From Talaromyces rugulosus (taxonomy: Eukaryota; Ascomycota; Eurotiomycetes; Eurotiales; Trichocomaceae): a stretch of 64,000 bases of DNA. Location: the NCBI RefSeq assembly GCF_013368755.1, contig NC_049564.1, positions 4,100,001 to 4,164,000 of the forward strand, in the 5' to 3' direction. Positions within the stretch are counted from its first letter, which is position 1. Each line of letters begins with the position of its first letter. Positions 36,748 to 47,715 of this stretch are shown one piece after another. The position numbers and the translations under genes are program-made. A model generated the notes under the pieces. That model was not told where the DNA came from. It saw only the letters and a list, made by a program, of their open reading frames with translations, and did no database searches.

Positions 36748-37617
36748 GCTGGGCAATCACTTGACCTAGTTTAAAGCGAATGAAAGGAGGAGAGGAAAAG
36801 AAAAAGATGAAACCAAGAGGTAGTGGTGAGTATACAGCCATCGTGATGAATAGAAAATTTAAGAGATTTAAATACTTATCGTGAAAACATTTCGAGTCCA
36901 GTGTCTCCATAAATAAAATACATACGCGTATCTGAATAGTGGGGCATACCGGCCCACTTCCTCCCGAGATCTAGCGCCAACCTAAATTTACCCTGGTTCG
37001 AATACGCGTATAGAATTTTGCCTCCAAAAAAAGGCTGCCTGTGGGTGGAGCTTGATACTAAAACTAGCACATATGAATTTCCATGGCAGAATAGTCCTTT
37101 GATAACCGTTTTTGAAACGGGGAAGAGTTTAAAACTCGCCAAACACACAACATCCGTCTCGAGATAAAAATATGTGAAAGCGATCATCGACTAGGCGATA
37201 AATCAGGGTAAATTGAATATTGAGTAACCACCTAGGCGCGTTCAAGTTTATTGTAATGCTGGATATTTGGGCATGGCTGTGAACAGCTTCCCATCTGGAT
37301 GAACGGATGAAGCCTTTCGTACACTTTTCAAATAGTATAAACCCAAGATGCACACCTCTTTCTGCATGTGGGATTATCGTCCTATGAGACACCATCCAGC
37401 TGCGATACTCTTTATTGTAAATAAATCTCTTTTAAGCGAAGGTAAGAAGTGCACACTCTTCCAGCTTGAAGATGCGACATTGGAAAGTAGACTTTATTGC
37501 GTGAATGAACAGAATTTAACTTTTTATGAAAGTGAACAGGAATTTGAATACGGTGATGACTGGCAAATCACTCTAGATATTGTAGATGCTTTTTATTATA
37601 GTCCTTTTCTAACATGT
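36748..37617. other. Intergenic interval with unrecognised short frames
   Basis: 870 bp between the RTA1-like start and the 3' end of the regulator gene. Frames at 36876-37395 (minus) and 37348-37671 (plus) are open for about 100 codons each but overlap each other and the regulator's 3' end and match nothing I know. They are not called. The regulator's 3' UTR and the RTA1-like promoter must lie here. Confidence 0.5.
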
Positions 37618-38758
37618 TTAAGAAATGGCCTGAATTGGCCAGGCCAGCCAGTCAGACCATTCATAACCTAGATGTTGACTTATGAGGTTCACCAAAAACG
37701 CGCCACCATCCCCACACATCCACATGTCAGTACGATAATGCACCACGACTCCAAAATATGCTAAAATAACCAAGGCATGTGGCTCTCTTCGTCTCAACAA
37801 GTCAGTGTATCCCTGGCATAATATCACAGGCCAAGCCAAGATAGAATGGATGCTGAGCTTTCCTTGCGTACCCGAAGGTGCTGAACTAAATACAGACTGC
37901 AATGATGAAATGGCTTGCTCACAACTGACAATATCTTCATGAGGGAGGTCGGCTGACTCGATCAGATTTTGCAGTGGCGAGCAGAGCTCTCCCAGAGGCG
38001 CACCCACAGGAAGAACAGATTCGCCTTGTTTTATAAGCGGGCTCAGAATGCTCTCACTCAGGATGTGCCATGAGCCACTGGTGATTGCTCTGACCCCTTG
38101 ATGCAAGGAAAGATACCGAACAAACTTCTCCATGAACGGCTCGAATTCGGTCTCCCGGAAAATGAAAGTTTTGCACATCTCATGTAAGCCGAGAATTGAA
38201 GAGAAAAGAAAAAGTGGAACGCAGGTTTCGTCGTTGACTTGAGGTTTCATCGCGTTGAGTATGGATAAAGCGTGCGTCTGTAGCTCAGTCGCCTGGTGTA
38301 GATAAAAGGCTTCTTCGCTCGGGTCCAAGGTGCTCCGATGTATGGCAGCAAGAGCTAGGAGCTCGTTCATGAGATATGGAGCCGACACCGCCTCTTTTAA
38401 GAGCTTATGAAATGGGATGTGGACATCTCCAAAGTCCAATCGAAATGACTCATAAGTTTCTGTTGAGAGATGGTAGAAAAGACCAACGTGCTGCATATTC
38501 ACTGGACGGTATTGTGTATCTAACTCTTGGTGATCGGACGGGCTAACTGCGGATGACTCGCTCCCAGCCACATATTGACAGTTTCGCTCTGAGCTTGTGC
38601 AGTTCGAACAGACGGGTCTTTTTTCATCGCACTTCCAGCCAGTCAGCATCCCCCCCCTTGGAAAAGAATGTATTTCGCGTGGAACTCAATACCTTCATAT
38701 GACGTCGCTTGCATTCCATGCAGCCTTTGCGCGACTTGCGATGTGACCTACGAGGCAT
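37618..38758 (-). CDS. Short Zn2Cys6 transcription factor
   Basis: Nuclear DNA-binding regulator of the fungal binuclear zinc cluster type. Two exons, 38758-38693 and 38631-37618, give 359 residues. The cluster is Cys13-x2-Cys16-x6-Cys23-x6-Cys30-x2-Cys33-x6-Cys40 (GCMECKRRHMKCDEKRPVC); an intron splits it between Lys22 and Cys23, a usual position for this class. No coiled-coil dimerisation linker is obvious after the cluster. The rest resembles the short regulators of the sterol-uptake (Upc2/Ecm22-like) class, with a central LALAAIHRSTLDPSEEAFYL helix and a C-terminal helical region, rather than the classic Fungal_trans domain. It lies between the RTA1-like gene and the saponin-hydrolase-like gene, both in the same orientation, and may control them. 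In-frame sequence upstream of the chosen ATG is open but does not look like part of the protein. Confidence 0.88.
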
Positions 38759-39447
38759 CTTTAAACATCCTAATCTGTCGCGAGCCACATCGTCTATCAT
38801 TGGAAATAACGTGCGGAGTGCCAAAAGGCAAAAACGACCTTGTTCGGTCGACGTTCGACTGAATCTTTCGGAATTCAAGGTGCAGGATGCAAACAATGCA
38901 AACTGAAATTAGGGTTATGGAGATATGAGGATCCGAGAACTAAATACATAACAATTACAACAAATTATACTCAAAACATGCGTAATTAAGCTCACTAGAG
39001 TACCCAGTTGATTTATATAAGCTCTGTTATCTGTTCAATTTGGATGGTTAGGTGTCGACCCCAGTAAAATGATTGTTGGTGAAAACCATATAAAAAGGTT
39101 CGCTACACAACGGTTCTTGCCGGACAACTTCAATATTACACACTACACTGTACTACTCTACAGTAAGTTTACTATAAAATTTATAAATATCCTTATCATT
39201 CTCTACATCGTTCGCGCTCGCTGTTTAATGCCATTTTAATTAAAACGCTACTAGTGGGACTTGGGAAGTTATAGGTTATTCCTAAAACTTCGCGGCTTTC
39301 TGTAGTAGTAACATTGAATAACACAGGGAGTTTAAAAAAGTTTGACAATTGGGGACTGGTAAGTATTTACACTCTTATTGAGAGATATGTGTATACATAT
39401 CCTGGAGACTGTCGAAATCCCGTCTTTCGCTATGCATATAGCAAGCG
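38759..39447. promoter_or_regulatory. Promoter of the Zn2Cys6 regulator and 3' flank of the saponin-hydrolase-like gene
   Basis: 689 bp, AT-rich; no coding potential. A TATAAAAAG-type word lies near 39090-39100 but its position fits neither gene well. Confidence 0.5.
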
Positions 39448-41376
39448 TTAGGTAGCATTTTCAGGTTGGCGATAGACAACTCCATCGACTGTAGTAGTCA
39501 GGGTGCCATTCGCGTAAAACTTGTTATTATTGATATCAATATCAAAGTAAAACCCACCAGGGCTCGTCAACTTGGAGCTCTTACTGATGCCGGTCGAGTG
39601 CAAGTCCGAGAACCAGTCCACGTGAATTAGAGTCATATTTGGGTATGACGTGGACACTTTCTCGGTACCCATGATGAAGTTGTCGCCATCATCAGAGTAA
39701 TTATAATACGTGGCGAGGACAGTTTCAAGAGTAGTGCCAGCACTATTGGCAACAAAGGAAACCTTAGCGTGGCCGCTCACCTGGCCGGTCAAGGTAAAAT
39801 TGCCATAGGGAACAAGCGCTTGATCCGGGGGTGCGCTTCCCGGAACATATGGCTGTCCCCAGGGCACAGTATCAGAAACCGGGTCCATAGGTGCCCATGG
39901 AATTGGCTCGCGGCTCGACAGCGTTGCCATCATGAGCCGTTCGGTGCGGTGGCCCGGCTCAGTGGAGTTTGGACACGGTAACGGGTTGCTTCCCCCGCAG
40001 TCAGGGGTTTGGACCAGAAGCTGAAAGTACGCAATCTTGGTCCCATCGAGAGAGAATCGAGGATCAGCGCCGCCGTTCCAGAGAGGGTCACTCACGCTAC
40101 CCGGGTGGCTATCTCCACCGGCATTGATCTGCTGGCCTTGATAGTTGCGGCTATCTTTGTGATCACGGGCGCCGTAGCGTTCGAAAAGCCACGGCTGGAA
40201 GAATCGCCGATGGCCGTTGTTTCGGATAGAAGAGATGGCCCCCGTAATCAGAGTGTCGACAAGGGGTGGTACGCCTCGCATCCCCGCCAGAAACATCATC
40301 CGGTCAGAGGTCGTAGTATCCATAATTACCACCCACTTGCCATCCGAGGACGTGTCCATGGGGCCGACGTATTCTGGGCCGTAGGTCACTCGTGTCACCT
40401 CTCCGGTCTTGAGGTTGGCCCCGAAAATATCGACATTGCAAGATTCTGCAGGGAATCCGAGGTAGTCGATCTGATCGCCCAGGCCACTCAAGCCCCGTGC
40501 CTCCCCCACCGAGATTGACTGCCTGTTGATTGTCAAGTGGCTCCCATTAGCGGATAAAGGGGTTTCGCCTGTCGGATCATATAGCAGGGTGACATTGACT
40601 AGATCATAACGCGGTGTGAGGGGGGTTCCTGTCGTCGGCGCGGGATTGAACTGGAGTCGCGCAAAATAGGCATATTGAGCTATGGTGCCGGTGGTATAGG
40701 ACATGGCGTTGAAGCTCAAATGGACGTCGTCGGGGTGCTTGCGCAACTCCCGAATGGCCCCTCCAGAGCCGTTGCCATTTGGAGTGATATTCCATCGGAT
40801 AGGATAGATATGGACCTTGTCCGGCGTACACTTTGGGCTGGCGAGTTGCGCGGTGCCGCAATCGATGATATATGCTCCTGCGAGGACCCGGGTTCCATCA
40901 GTGAACGCCTGGGGGTACTGGTAGTCCATCGTCGAGGTGAGGCCGTATTGTTGATCAGCTGGAACCCCGCAGGTGATGCATTTCCATGGATCCCCATTAG
41001 GGAAATTTGTTCCATTAGCACGGATGATGATCAAGTGGAGGCCGTTATAGATGCTGGCCGGGTCGGGAGCGGCGGGCGCCCCTGTAAAGACCAAGGAGGC
41101 CGTGACATGATCCCCATCCGGTAGAAAGTTTCCGCTGAGTAGATTCGATGCTGTTGCACCTATGCAGCCCGTCCCATGTGGGTTGATCTTTCGTGTACAA
41201 CCGCCTTCGGTTTCATCCGGAGTGACCGGGGGAAGGGGAAGCTCAATGATCTCAATGGGCTCGGGGTCAGGCGGGGATGGGACAGCAATGTTTTTCTGCT
41301 TGGTGGAAGTGTAGGGCACTCTCTGGGCTGTCACAGCCAGGAAGATGCCATATAGAAATGCTGCCTTTAAGCGCAT
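39448..41376 (-). CDS. Secreted saponin hydrolase-like protein
   Basis: Single-exon gene for a 642-residue secreted protein resembling the fungal saponin hydrolases, known to cleave the glucuronide sugar chain from triterpenoid saponins such as soyasaponin. A signal peptide is clear (MRLKAAFLYGIFLAVTAQ); the ATG at 41376 was used because it starts this peptide. After a Pro-rich segment the mature protein shows the family blocks GTGCIGATASNLLSG, FPNGDPWKCITCGVP, YPQAFTDGTRVLAGAYIIDC, GLSGLGDQIDYLGFP and DPRFSLDGTKIAYFQ. The last is a TolB/WD40-like propeller blade motif that recurs, so a beta-propeller fold is likely. Conserved Cys pairs and many Asn-x-Thr/Ser sites fit an extracellular glycoprotein. 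Length and block order agree with the full-length family, and no lesion is seen. Neighbours (GH3 glycosidase, RTA1-like protein, regulator) suggest a plant-glycoside context. Confidence 0.85.
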   Translation of the reverse strand: MRLKAAFLYGIFLAVTAQRVPYTSTKQKNIAVPSPPDPEPIEIIELPLPPVTPDETEGGCTRKINPHGTGCIGATASNLLSGNFLPDGDHVTASLVFTGAPAAPDPASIYNGLHLIIIRANGTNFPNGDPWKCITCGVPADQQYGLTSTMDYQYPQAFTDGTRVLAGAYIIDCGTAQLASPKCTPDKVHIYPIRWNITPNGNGSGGAIRELRKHPDDVHLSFNAMSYTTGTIAQYAYFARLQFNPAPTTGTPLTPRYDLVNVTLLYDPTGETPLSANGSHLTINRQSISVGEARGLSGLGDQIDYLGFPAESCNVDIFGANLKTGEVTRVTYGPEYVGPMDTSSDGKWVVIMDTTTSDRMMFLAGMRGVPPLVDTLITGAISSIRNNGHRRFFQPWLFERYGARDHKDSRNYQGQQINAGGDSHPGSVSDPLWNGGADPRFSLDGTKIAYFQLLVQTPDCGGSNPLPCPNSTEPGHRTERLMMATLSSREPIPWAPMDPVSDTVPWGQPYVPGSAPPDQALVPYGNFTLTGQVSGHAKVSFVANSAGTTLETVLATYYNYSDDGDNFIMGTEKVSTSYPNMTLIHVDWFSDLHSTGISKSSKLTSPGGFYFDIDINNNKFYANGTLTTTVDGVVYRQPENAT

Positions 41377-43254
41377 CTTGATCCTTGTAAGAGATGGACT
41401 CTGCTGCTTCAACGTCGAGTTCTAGATACCCGTGGGCAAACGGTCAATTTAAGCAATAGCCCATACGCCAGAAGACCTGGAAGACCATTAGAATACGCCA
41501 TGACGGGTTGATGTATGCCGCAGGATTTAGTCACTGCCTTGGTGAGGTTGGCAGCATCCGCAGGGGGATGTCCATGTACGTATACGCGTATTTGCTCGTT
41601 CCCACCCTGCTCCACAATTGATGATCAGCAAGAATGACCAACTCAGGAGGTAGTTTGGCACCACCTTGCACGGGCCAGCTGTTGGAATAGGTCAGAACTG
41701 GAAGTCTGGAACTTTATTCTGGTTGTGACAGCTGACCTGTGCATTAGTAGTTTACAACATTTCATTAAAAATTTCAGAAAAATTTCAATGTATAATATAA
41801 ATTTATATAGTAAACTAAAACACTAGATAAATAATTTTTTGATTTTGAAATATTTCTGAAATAATTTTACAAGTATTATTTAAAATCCGCAATCCATAGA
41901 CCTCTTGGTAGAATGGCTGGTGGAATAATAATCCGGTTCCAACACTTGGTCTGTGTATAGTCGCTGACAACTATACGCTCTGAGCGACTCTGTCGCACTT
42001 TGTGGAGCAAGGCTTAATACTCGGTTTGGACTTTGGAACCTGCAAGGTGCCAAATTTGTAAGAGGTGTCAAAAGGTCTGATTTGTTCTATCTGCCACTAA
42101 TTTTCTTAGTTCTATTTATATGCAACTAATCCCGATTTGTTTACCCTGATCACTTGCCAAATCGGCAGTTGATTTCGGTAAATTTGCCTCTGATCAGTTG
42201 AGGATTAGTACAATTTGACGGTTGACAAACTCTGAATTATGGGTCCGAGGCCATCTACTTTTAGCATTTTTTGCAAATTGAATTTATTTCTCTTCTTCGA
42301 TTGCGGTTATCTCAGACCTCAGACCCTCCTGCTGAGGATCTCGTGACACTGCCAGCCCTGTCGGACCGAGGTAGTTTGGTTTAAATTAGACACATACATC
42401 TATATCTATATAATAAGTTATCGAACCCTGTGTGCGGCCGGGTTACGCTAAGCCCTGTAACACACCCCCCCAAGTAACCCAGTTATTGAGCGAGATCGGC
42501 AGTCAAGCCATACAAATAACTAGGTTATTGATGCCTTGTGTGCCTTTGAGTTACTGTATAAGTTACATTCTGAGCATCTTAAATAGAAAGGTGGTAAGTA
42601 AGGCGGTCAAATAAAACTGGCATAATTTATATAAAAATTGAATAATTTAATATATTTAAGATATATAGTTCATATATTTCAATTAAAATAAAAGAAAAAA
42701 TTAATTTATACTTTTAAATTAAATATATAAAGATAATACTGACAGAATTACTTAGTTAGCCCGTACAAAACCAGTTTTTAAAAATACCTTGGTAGTCTTG
42801 GGCGGGGAGGTGGTAAACAAGATAATCAGATAAAACCGACAGAATAACCAAAAAGGGTAAAAATTGCCTAGTCATCCTAGTATATCTGTATGGGAGTGGT
42901 TATTAATGGCTTGGCATTTTGTTACATAACCCACATACTAAAAGCGGGTAACTCACTTTGTAACACATACAAAGTCCCGCTCATATAACCCCTACATATA
43001 ACCCCTAGTTATCATAAGTAGGATGTAATAATTCAACATTAAGAAATAAACGTATTTGACGTTTATTTTAATATTCTTAAATAGTTCAGAAAATGCTGGG
43101 TGAATAATAACCAAATAATAACAATAAAGCCACAACATCTGTAATATTAATACCATTAGTGGTTTTTTTTAATCAGGAACGGTATGAGCCCTAGGGCGGG
43201 GTTGTACATTTTACGACCCTCACTTGTAATTCTGCAGATACAAATACAACAGCC
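41377..43254. other. AT-rich interval with RIP-like degenerate repeats
   Basis: About 1.9 kb. At 41409-41615 (minus) a short frame contains VYVHGHPPADAANLTKAV and looks protein-like, but it has no ATG, no continuation and no family I recognise; it may be a gene scrap. From 42400 to 43100 the DNA is strongly AT-rich and contains at least two, possibly three, diverged copies of one repeat (separate entry). No intact gene. Confidence 0.55.
42590..42880. repeat. Diverged repeat copies with mainly transition differences
   Basis: A segment beginning GGTGGTAAGTAAGGCGGTCA at about 42591 is matched near 42809 by GGTGGTAAACAAGATAATCA. Over roughly 30 aligned bases I count nine differences that are all C/T or A/G transitions, plus two mismatches of other kinds at the end. 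A third partial copy lies at about 42731-42765. A transition-only pattern in AT-rich DNA is typical of repeat-induced point mutation (RIP) of a former repeat. Confidence 0.55.
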
Positions 43255-43674
43255 ATGAGTGCAGACCATTCGATCTCTAGCCGCTTGCTCTTGCTACCTC
43301 TAGAACTACTCACATATATTTTTGACATCCTGCCAAACCGTGATCTCAAAAGTGCGCGTCTGACCTGTAGGGGTCTCGGCAACGCAATACGTTTGCGAAT
43401 CGACCGCGTCTTCATATCAGCCAATCCACGTAACGTCGAAGTCGCTAGGGCCATTGCCGACGACGAAAATTACCGCAGAGGCGTCGTCGAAGTTATCTGG
43501 GACGACTCATTACTTCAGGACGACGGCAATGATAGCGCTGATTCTTCAGACGATTCTGACTCTCAAGACGACGGCAATGATGGGCCGCCAAGTTGGTGTG
43601 TCTGGATTCCACTCGTAGATTCTTCGCTCCAGTCCTCTCTTTGTGTTTTTGGTTTTTCTATTTTCTCTTTTTGA
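43255..43674 (+). CDS. Truncated F-box domain protein
   Basis: The open frame encodes an N-terminal F-box (LLLLPLELLTYIFDILPNRD, LKSARLTCRGLGN), the motif by which such proteins bind Skp1 in SCF ubiquitin ligases. A stretch typical of large fungal F-box families follows (VEVARAIADDENYRRGVVEV, IWDD). After an acidic Asp/Ser repeat (DDGNDSADSSDDSDSQDDGN) the frame degenerates into unrelated hydrophobic sequence and stops at 43674; full-length relatives continue for several hundred residues. I find no splice path in phase with the coding sequence just downstream, which belongs to a chitinase. It is therefore either a short expressed F-box protein or a gene cut off by the rearrangement that brought in the chitinase remnant. 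Confidence 0.55.
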   Translation: MSADHSISSRLLLLPLELLTYIFDILPNRDLKSARLTCRGLGNAIRLRIDRVFISANPRNVEVARAIADDENYRRGVVEVIWDDSLLQDDGNDSADSSDDSDSQDDGNDGPPSWCVWIPLVDSSLQSSLCVFGFSIFSF

Positions 43675-43740
43675 AGAGGGGGTTTCTCGGTTTACATCAA
43701 CGAAAATCAAGACTGACCGGACTGTTTTTTTCCTATCAAC

Positions 43741-46700
43741 TAGAAATCACCGATATTGTTGCCTCCACCGGTGCAACTCCGTATCTGGACACAAACGCTG
43801 GAGACAGATATCTCGTCTACAATAGAAATAGCTGGGTCTCGTGAGTTCTCTTCCACCTAGAGGTTGAAAACATGTTTAAATTATTAATTTAATTACCTAT
43901 TCCAGCTACGACGATGCCATCACATTCTAGGCGAAGATTGAGTATGCTAATATCATGGGTCTCTCTGGAGTGATGATCTGGGCCATAGATCTCGATACCA
44001 CAGCTCTGGATGCGCTCGATGCCGTGGTAGATGCTTCGGCTGTTAACGCTACGGACATGCCCTTTGACCTTGTTGATCTGTCATACCTGTTCCCTGAAGA
44101 GATGCTCCCACCATCTGACACCCCTACAAAATACGGGCTTGTAACTCTAGGTCATAGCATCAATCCGGCCGATGGCGGATTTGGTTTTATGCTTGTAACT
44201 GGCGACTCGTCCGCTGTCTCTTCGCTAAAGAAGCGTGACGGTGAAGCGGAGCCTTTTGTCTTCCTTAACTGCCCTCAAAGTATATATGATCAGTCTAGAG
44301 ATAAAATGGCCCATACTGCCAGGGTGACCTGCCTAAGTGATGATGTTGTTGGATGTTTTGCCATTATGGAACAAGGCGTGGAAGGAACCATAGTGGAGAT
44401 GCCGGATAACTGTTCTCCCAAATCGTTTGCCCGAGCCATATCACTTGAGATTTCTGATGGTAAGTCTGTTTTGTTTACCACTGGTGGGTGAAATTTTAAC
44501 TTTCTCCATGCTGAGTCCCTACAGATCAGAATTCCCCGGGCAGCCTTTCAGCCAGAAAGCTGTCTTCACCGGTTTACGACTTCACGTTCGACTTTGATAT
44601 CGGGCTTGCCCGAAGAGACACAGGTAACGTTAGCGTCCGCATAGATTTGACCAACGTCCCCGGCTACTGGAAATACATTGTCGATCATCCTGGTATCCAA
44701 TCGCAGGACCTTAAGAAGAGATTCTTTGCTCCAACAGCCGGAGACTGGGCGGATGAGTTTGGGGAGATTCTAGATAACAATGTTACCTATGACGAATCAT
44801 TTTATTTCCAGCAAGATCTCACCAAGGTATATTTATGGGATACAGTTGACACTTGCGTTGTCGACGGTTATGACTTTATTGAGGGATTTGGGGCTTACGT
44901 CCAGGGTGCGATGACTTCTGACATTCTCTACGGCGTGACTTTCATAGTGGGTGTAACCCCGAACCCCCTTCTTTCATACTGGGTTCGGTCAACTGACAGC
45001 AAGCAAATGCTAGTATACGGCCGATGAAAATGGCCATCTTAGCCCGGAGAATCAGGGGAGCGGTTTCATGAAAATCACTGGCGATACCTACTTGACTTTC
45101 GGAATCGGGGGAGTTGCAGATGTCGACATTACGCGGGTGAACAAGGGCAATCCTGCCTGGAGCTCAGACATGCAACATACGCTGACAACCGGCTCCAATG
45201 TCGTCGTGACTGGGGGAAATCCCTCGGCTGTTGTTACCCCGTATTATGAGATCATCTATGAGACGGGTACGTATAACCCATCGGCTGATTCTGAGGGCAC
45301 CGACTCCAGCTCGGTGGCTGGGTTCAACGGTCGTATGGAGGCTGTTATCATCAGCGATTTGGGAAATTCCACTGTCAGGTGGCCAATCCAATCTGATAGC
45401 ACCCTATCACGCAAGGACAATATAATTGAAATCCCGACTAGTAACATTCTATACGACACTCCTGGTGGCGGTGGGGGCATCAGCTTGGGCGCCAAAGTCA
45501 ACATTGGCCTAGAACTCCAACTTAGACATTTACCTCATTTCAACTGGCTTGAAGACGGCAAGGTAAATTATACATGTTGTGATTTTCCAAATAGATAACG
45601 GAACGCGTCGACTGATGCTATTTCCCTCAGATGTACATGTCCTACCAGACAGTCTCGCAATTCTCTTTTACTCCAGGAGATGACGAACAGGGAGGCACCG
45701 GTAATCCGTCATGCTCAAGCTATGAGATAGCGACAAGTATTACACAAGGTGTTGAAGGAGGGTGAGCACCTACTCATATACCACGTTCAAAACCCAGCCG
45801 AGTAATTACTAATGAGTGTCTAAACAGACTCAATTTGCTGGGCTTAGGCAGTGGGAAAGACTATGAATTGGTACTAGCACTGGATCGGAGATCGCCCGAC
45901 CGGGGAGTATGCTATCCTAACCAGGTCGGTATTGTTGTCGGAGACGATAAACGCAGCGACAACGAGCTTCTCGCGACCAGAGCCAAAGATATGGATCATT
46001 ATATGGCAGGGTTCGGCCTGGAGTCTGGTGAAATACCGAGACCAGATGATTTCCTAAAGGGTGGCATGATTGAAGGCCTCTCAAAGGTGTTTGATGGCGG
46101 CCAAAATGTGTGGGGTTGCTCAACCAAAGGCAGTTGTCTCACTTGCGGACAAGGAGAGTTTTCATCGCCACTATGTTGCGGCTGTTCTAGCATGCCATAC
46201 CAGTTTCAAAATTTCCGCGATATGACGCCCTGCGATGAGTGCGATCAATATTCAGACGATGTTGATGGTATTTGGCCATCCGGTGGATCTGACAACGGCG
46301 AGGACGAGGAAAACAGTGACCAATTCCATCATCTATACAAGCGAAAAGATAGAACGGCGACCATGAGTTCGAAGGCGGTCAATGTCTGCGGTCGCCAAGT
46401 ATCACTTGGAGGAGATTATCGGTATCCGTCATTCCCAAAAAATTACAACAACGCTTGGGACGGTATCCAACGCAGGAAATGGGACGTTATCCCAAGATAT
46501 TATGGCAATACCTCTGACAATTGTCTCGTATGGAATGTTGGCAAATTAGCCACAGCCGATCAGACCTGGATCCCCAGCGAGGCTGATCCCAGAAAGATGA
46601 AAAAAGTCCGAACCGATTACCAAAGTGCGACATCCTCTTCCTCTTCCTGGTGAAATAAAAAGACAGGCTAAGCTAACAATATTCAATCACAGCTGAACAT

Positions 46701-47715
46701 GTCCTTGAGGGCCAGCTGATTAGCGATTTCTTTACCTACTGGCTAGATCAAGGACATATAAAAGGAGAAACGCCGCCTAACGGTCAGGCCTTGACCAAGT
46801 TCTCATGTCAGAGCACAAAGAGGCACATTACGAGCGGCAATCCAAATTCCCCGTGGGCCGGACCAAACAATAAACCTTTCATCAAAGTTCTTTTATCAGA
46901 GTTGGGGAGCGTAGGCCATCTAGACCGCCTGACTATTTTTCTGGCGAGACCCAATGGCAAGAAAGGCCGTGTGAGTGTCTCTACGTCCCTTCATAATTGT
47001 TTCCTATCATGAGGCTGACGAGATGCCGGGGATCATTGGCTGTACAGTAATAAAGTAACAACAGTGATCAACAAGTTTGCACAAGAAATGAGTGCGGACG
47101 AACAGCTACAGGCAGCGAAGGATTAGGCAAGTTAAGATCTTTGGTTTTAAACTGCGTTGAGTCCAACATCTAACCATGTGCACATCTCAACAGGAATGAT
47201 CTTCAATTATATGAACCTCCCAGAGGTGTGGAGCCAGTTCTGCGCAACCTATGAAGCCATCTATGACGACTTGCTGGATTTCGACAACTGGATCTCTGCA
47301 AATGGGCCCAACTTTAACTCACTGGCCTTTGAATGGCAATTTTTTATCACAAGAACCCTCAATTCTGTAAAACAAATTGCCAGGGGTGAATACGATTCCT
47401 ACGTTGAAGCGGCGTAAGTTTGTTTCTATTTTCTTATCTTTCGCATAGCTGATCAGCCTCTTCAGGACTCCGAGTTTTCAGCAGGTGGTTTCCGACCCGC
47501 TAAATGCCCTTTATTTCAGCGCCAAATGGACGTATAACACCGCTAGCAATAGAGGCGTGTTTAAATTTCCTCGCTCGTGTCCTCCCTGCCACCAGTCGGG
47601 TAACAACCAGTCAAAATATCTAGATTTGAGTTCTTTTGAAGAACTTCATCTAGTGGCAGGTTTTAAGTACAGAGTGTATTTAGATCTATTATTAGACAAT
47701 GTTATGTTCATTTAG
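43741..47715 (+). pseudogene. C-terminal half of a class V (GH18, subgroup C) chitinase, broken
   Basis: The plus strand from 43741 begins in the last part of a GH18 TIM barrel (ASTGATPYLDTNAGDRYLVY, then a GLSGVMIWAIDLDT strand). It continues through the long C-terminal region of the killer-toxin-like chitinases (VPGYWKYIVDHPGI, Cys-rich SSPLCCGCSSMPYQFQNF) to the terminal helices (DLGMIFNYMN-like, QFCATYEAIYDDLLDF). The N-terminal LysM/chitin-binding modules, most of the barrel and the catalytic DxxDxDxE motif are absent. An in-frame TAG interrupts it at about 43928, and one extra base shifts the frame near 45015-45027, where no intron fits. Several introns are otherwise still recognisable (near 45565-45630, 45762-45829, 46634-46690, 46970-47190, 47415-47465). 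It is best read as a non-functional remnant fused by rearrangement to an F-box fragment. The description is of the breaks only. Confidence 0.75.

Noticed and set aside
36980..37010. tRNA-like GGTTCGAAT word
   Set aside because: No acceptor stem or anticodon arm can be folded around it. No convincing tRNA, rRNA or other RNA gene was seen in the window.
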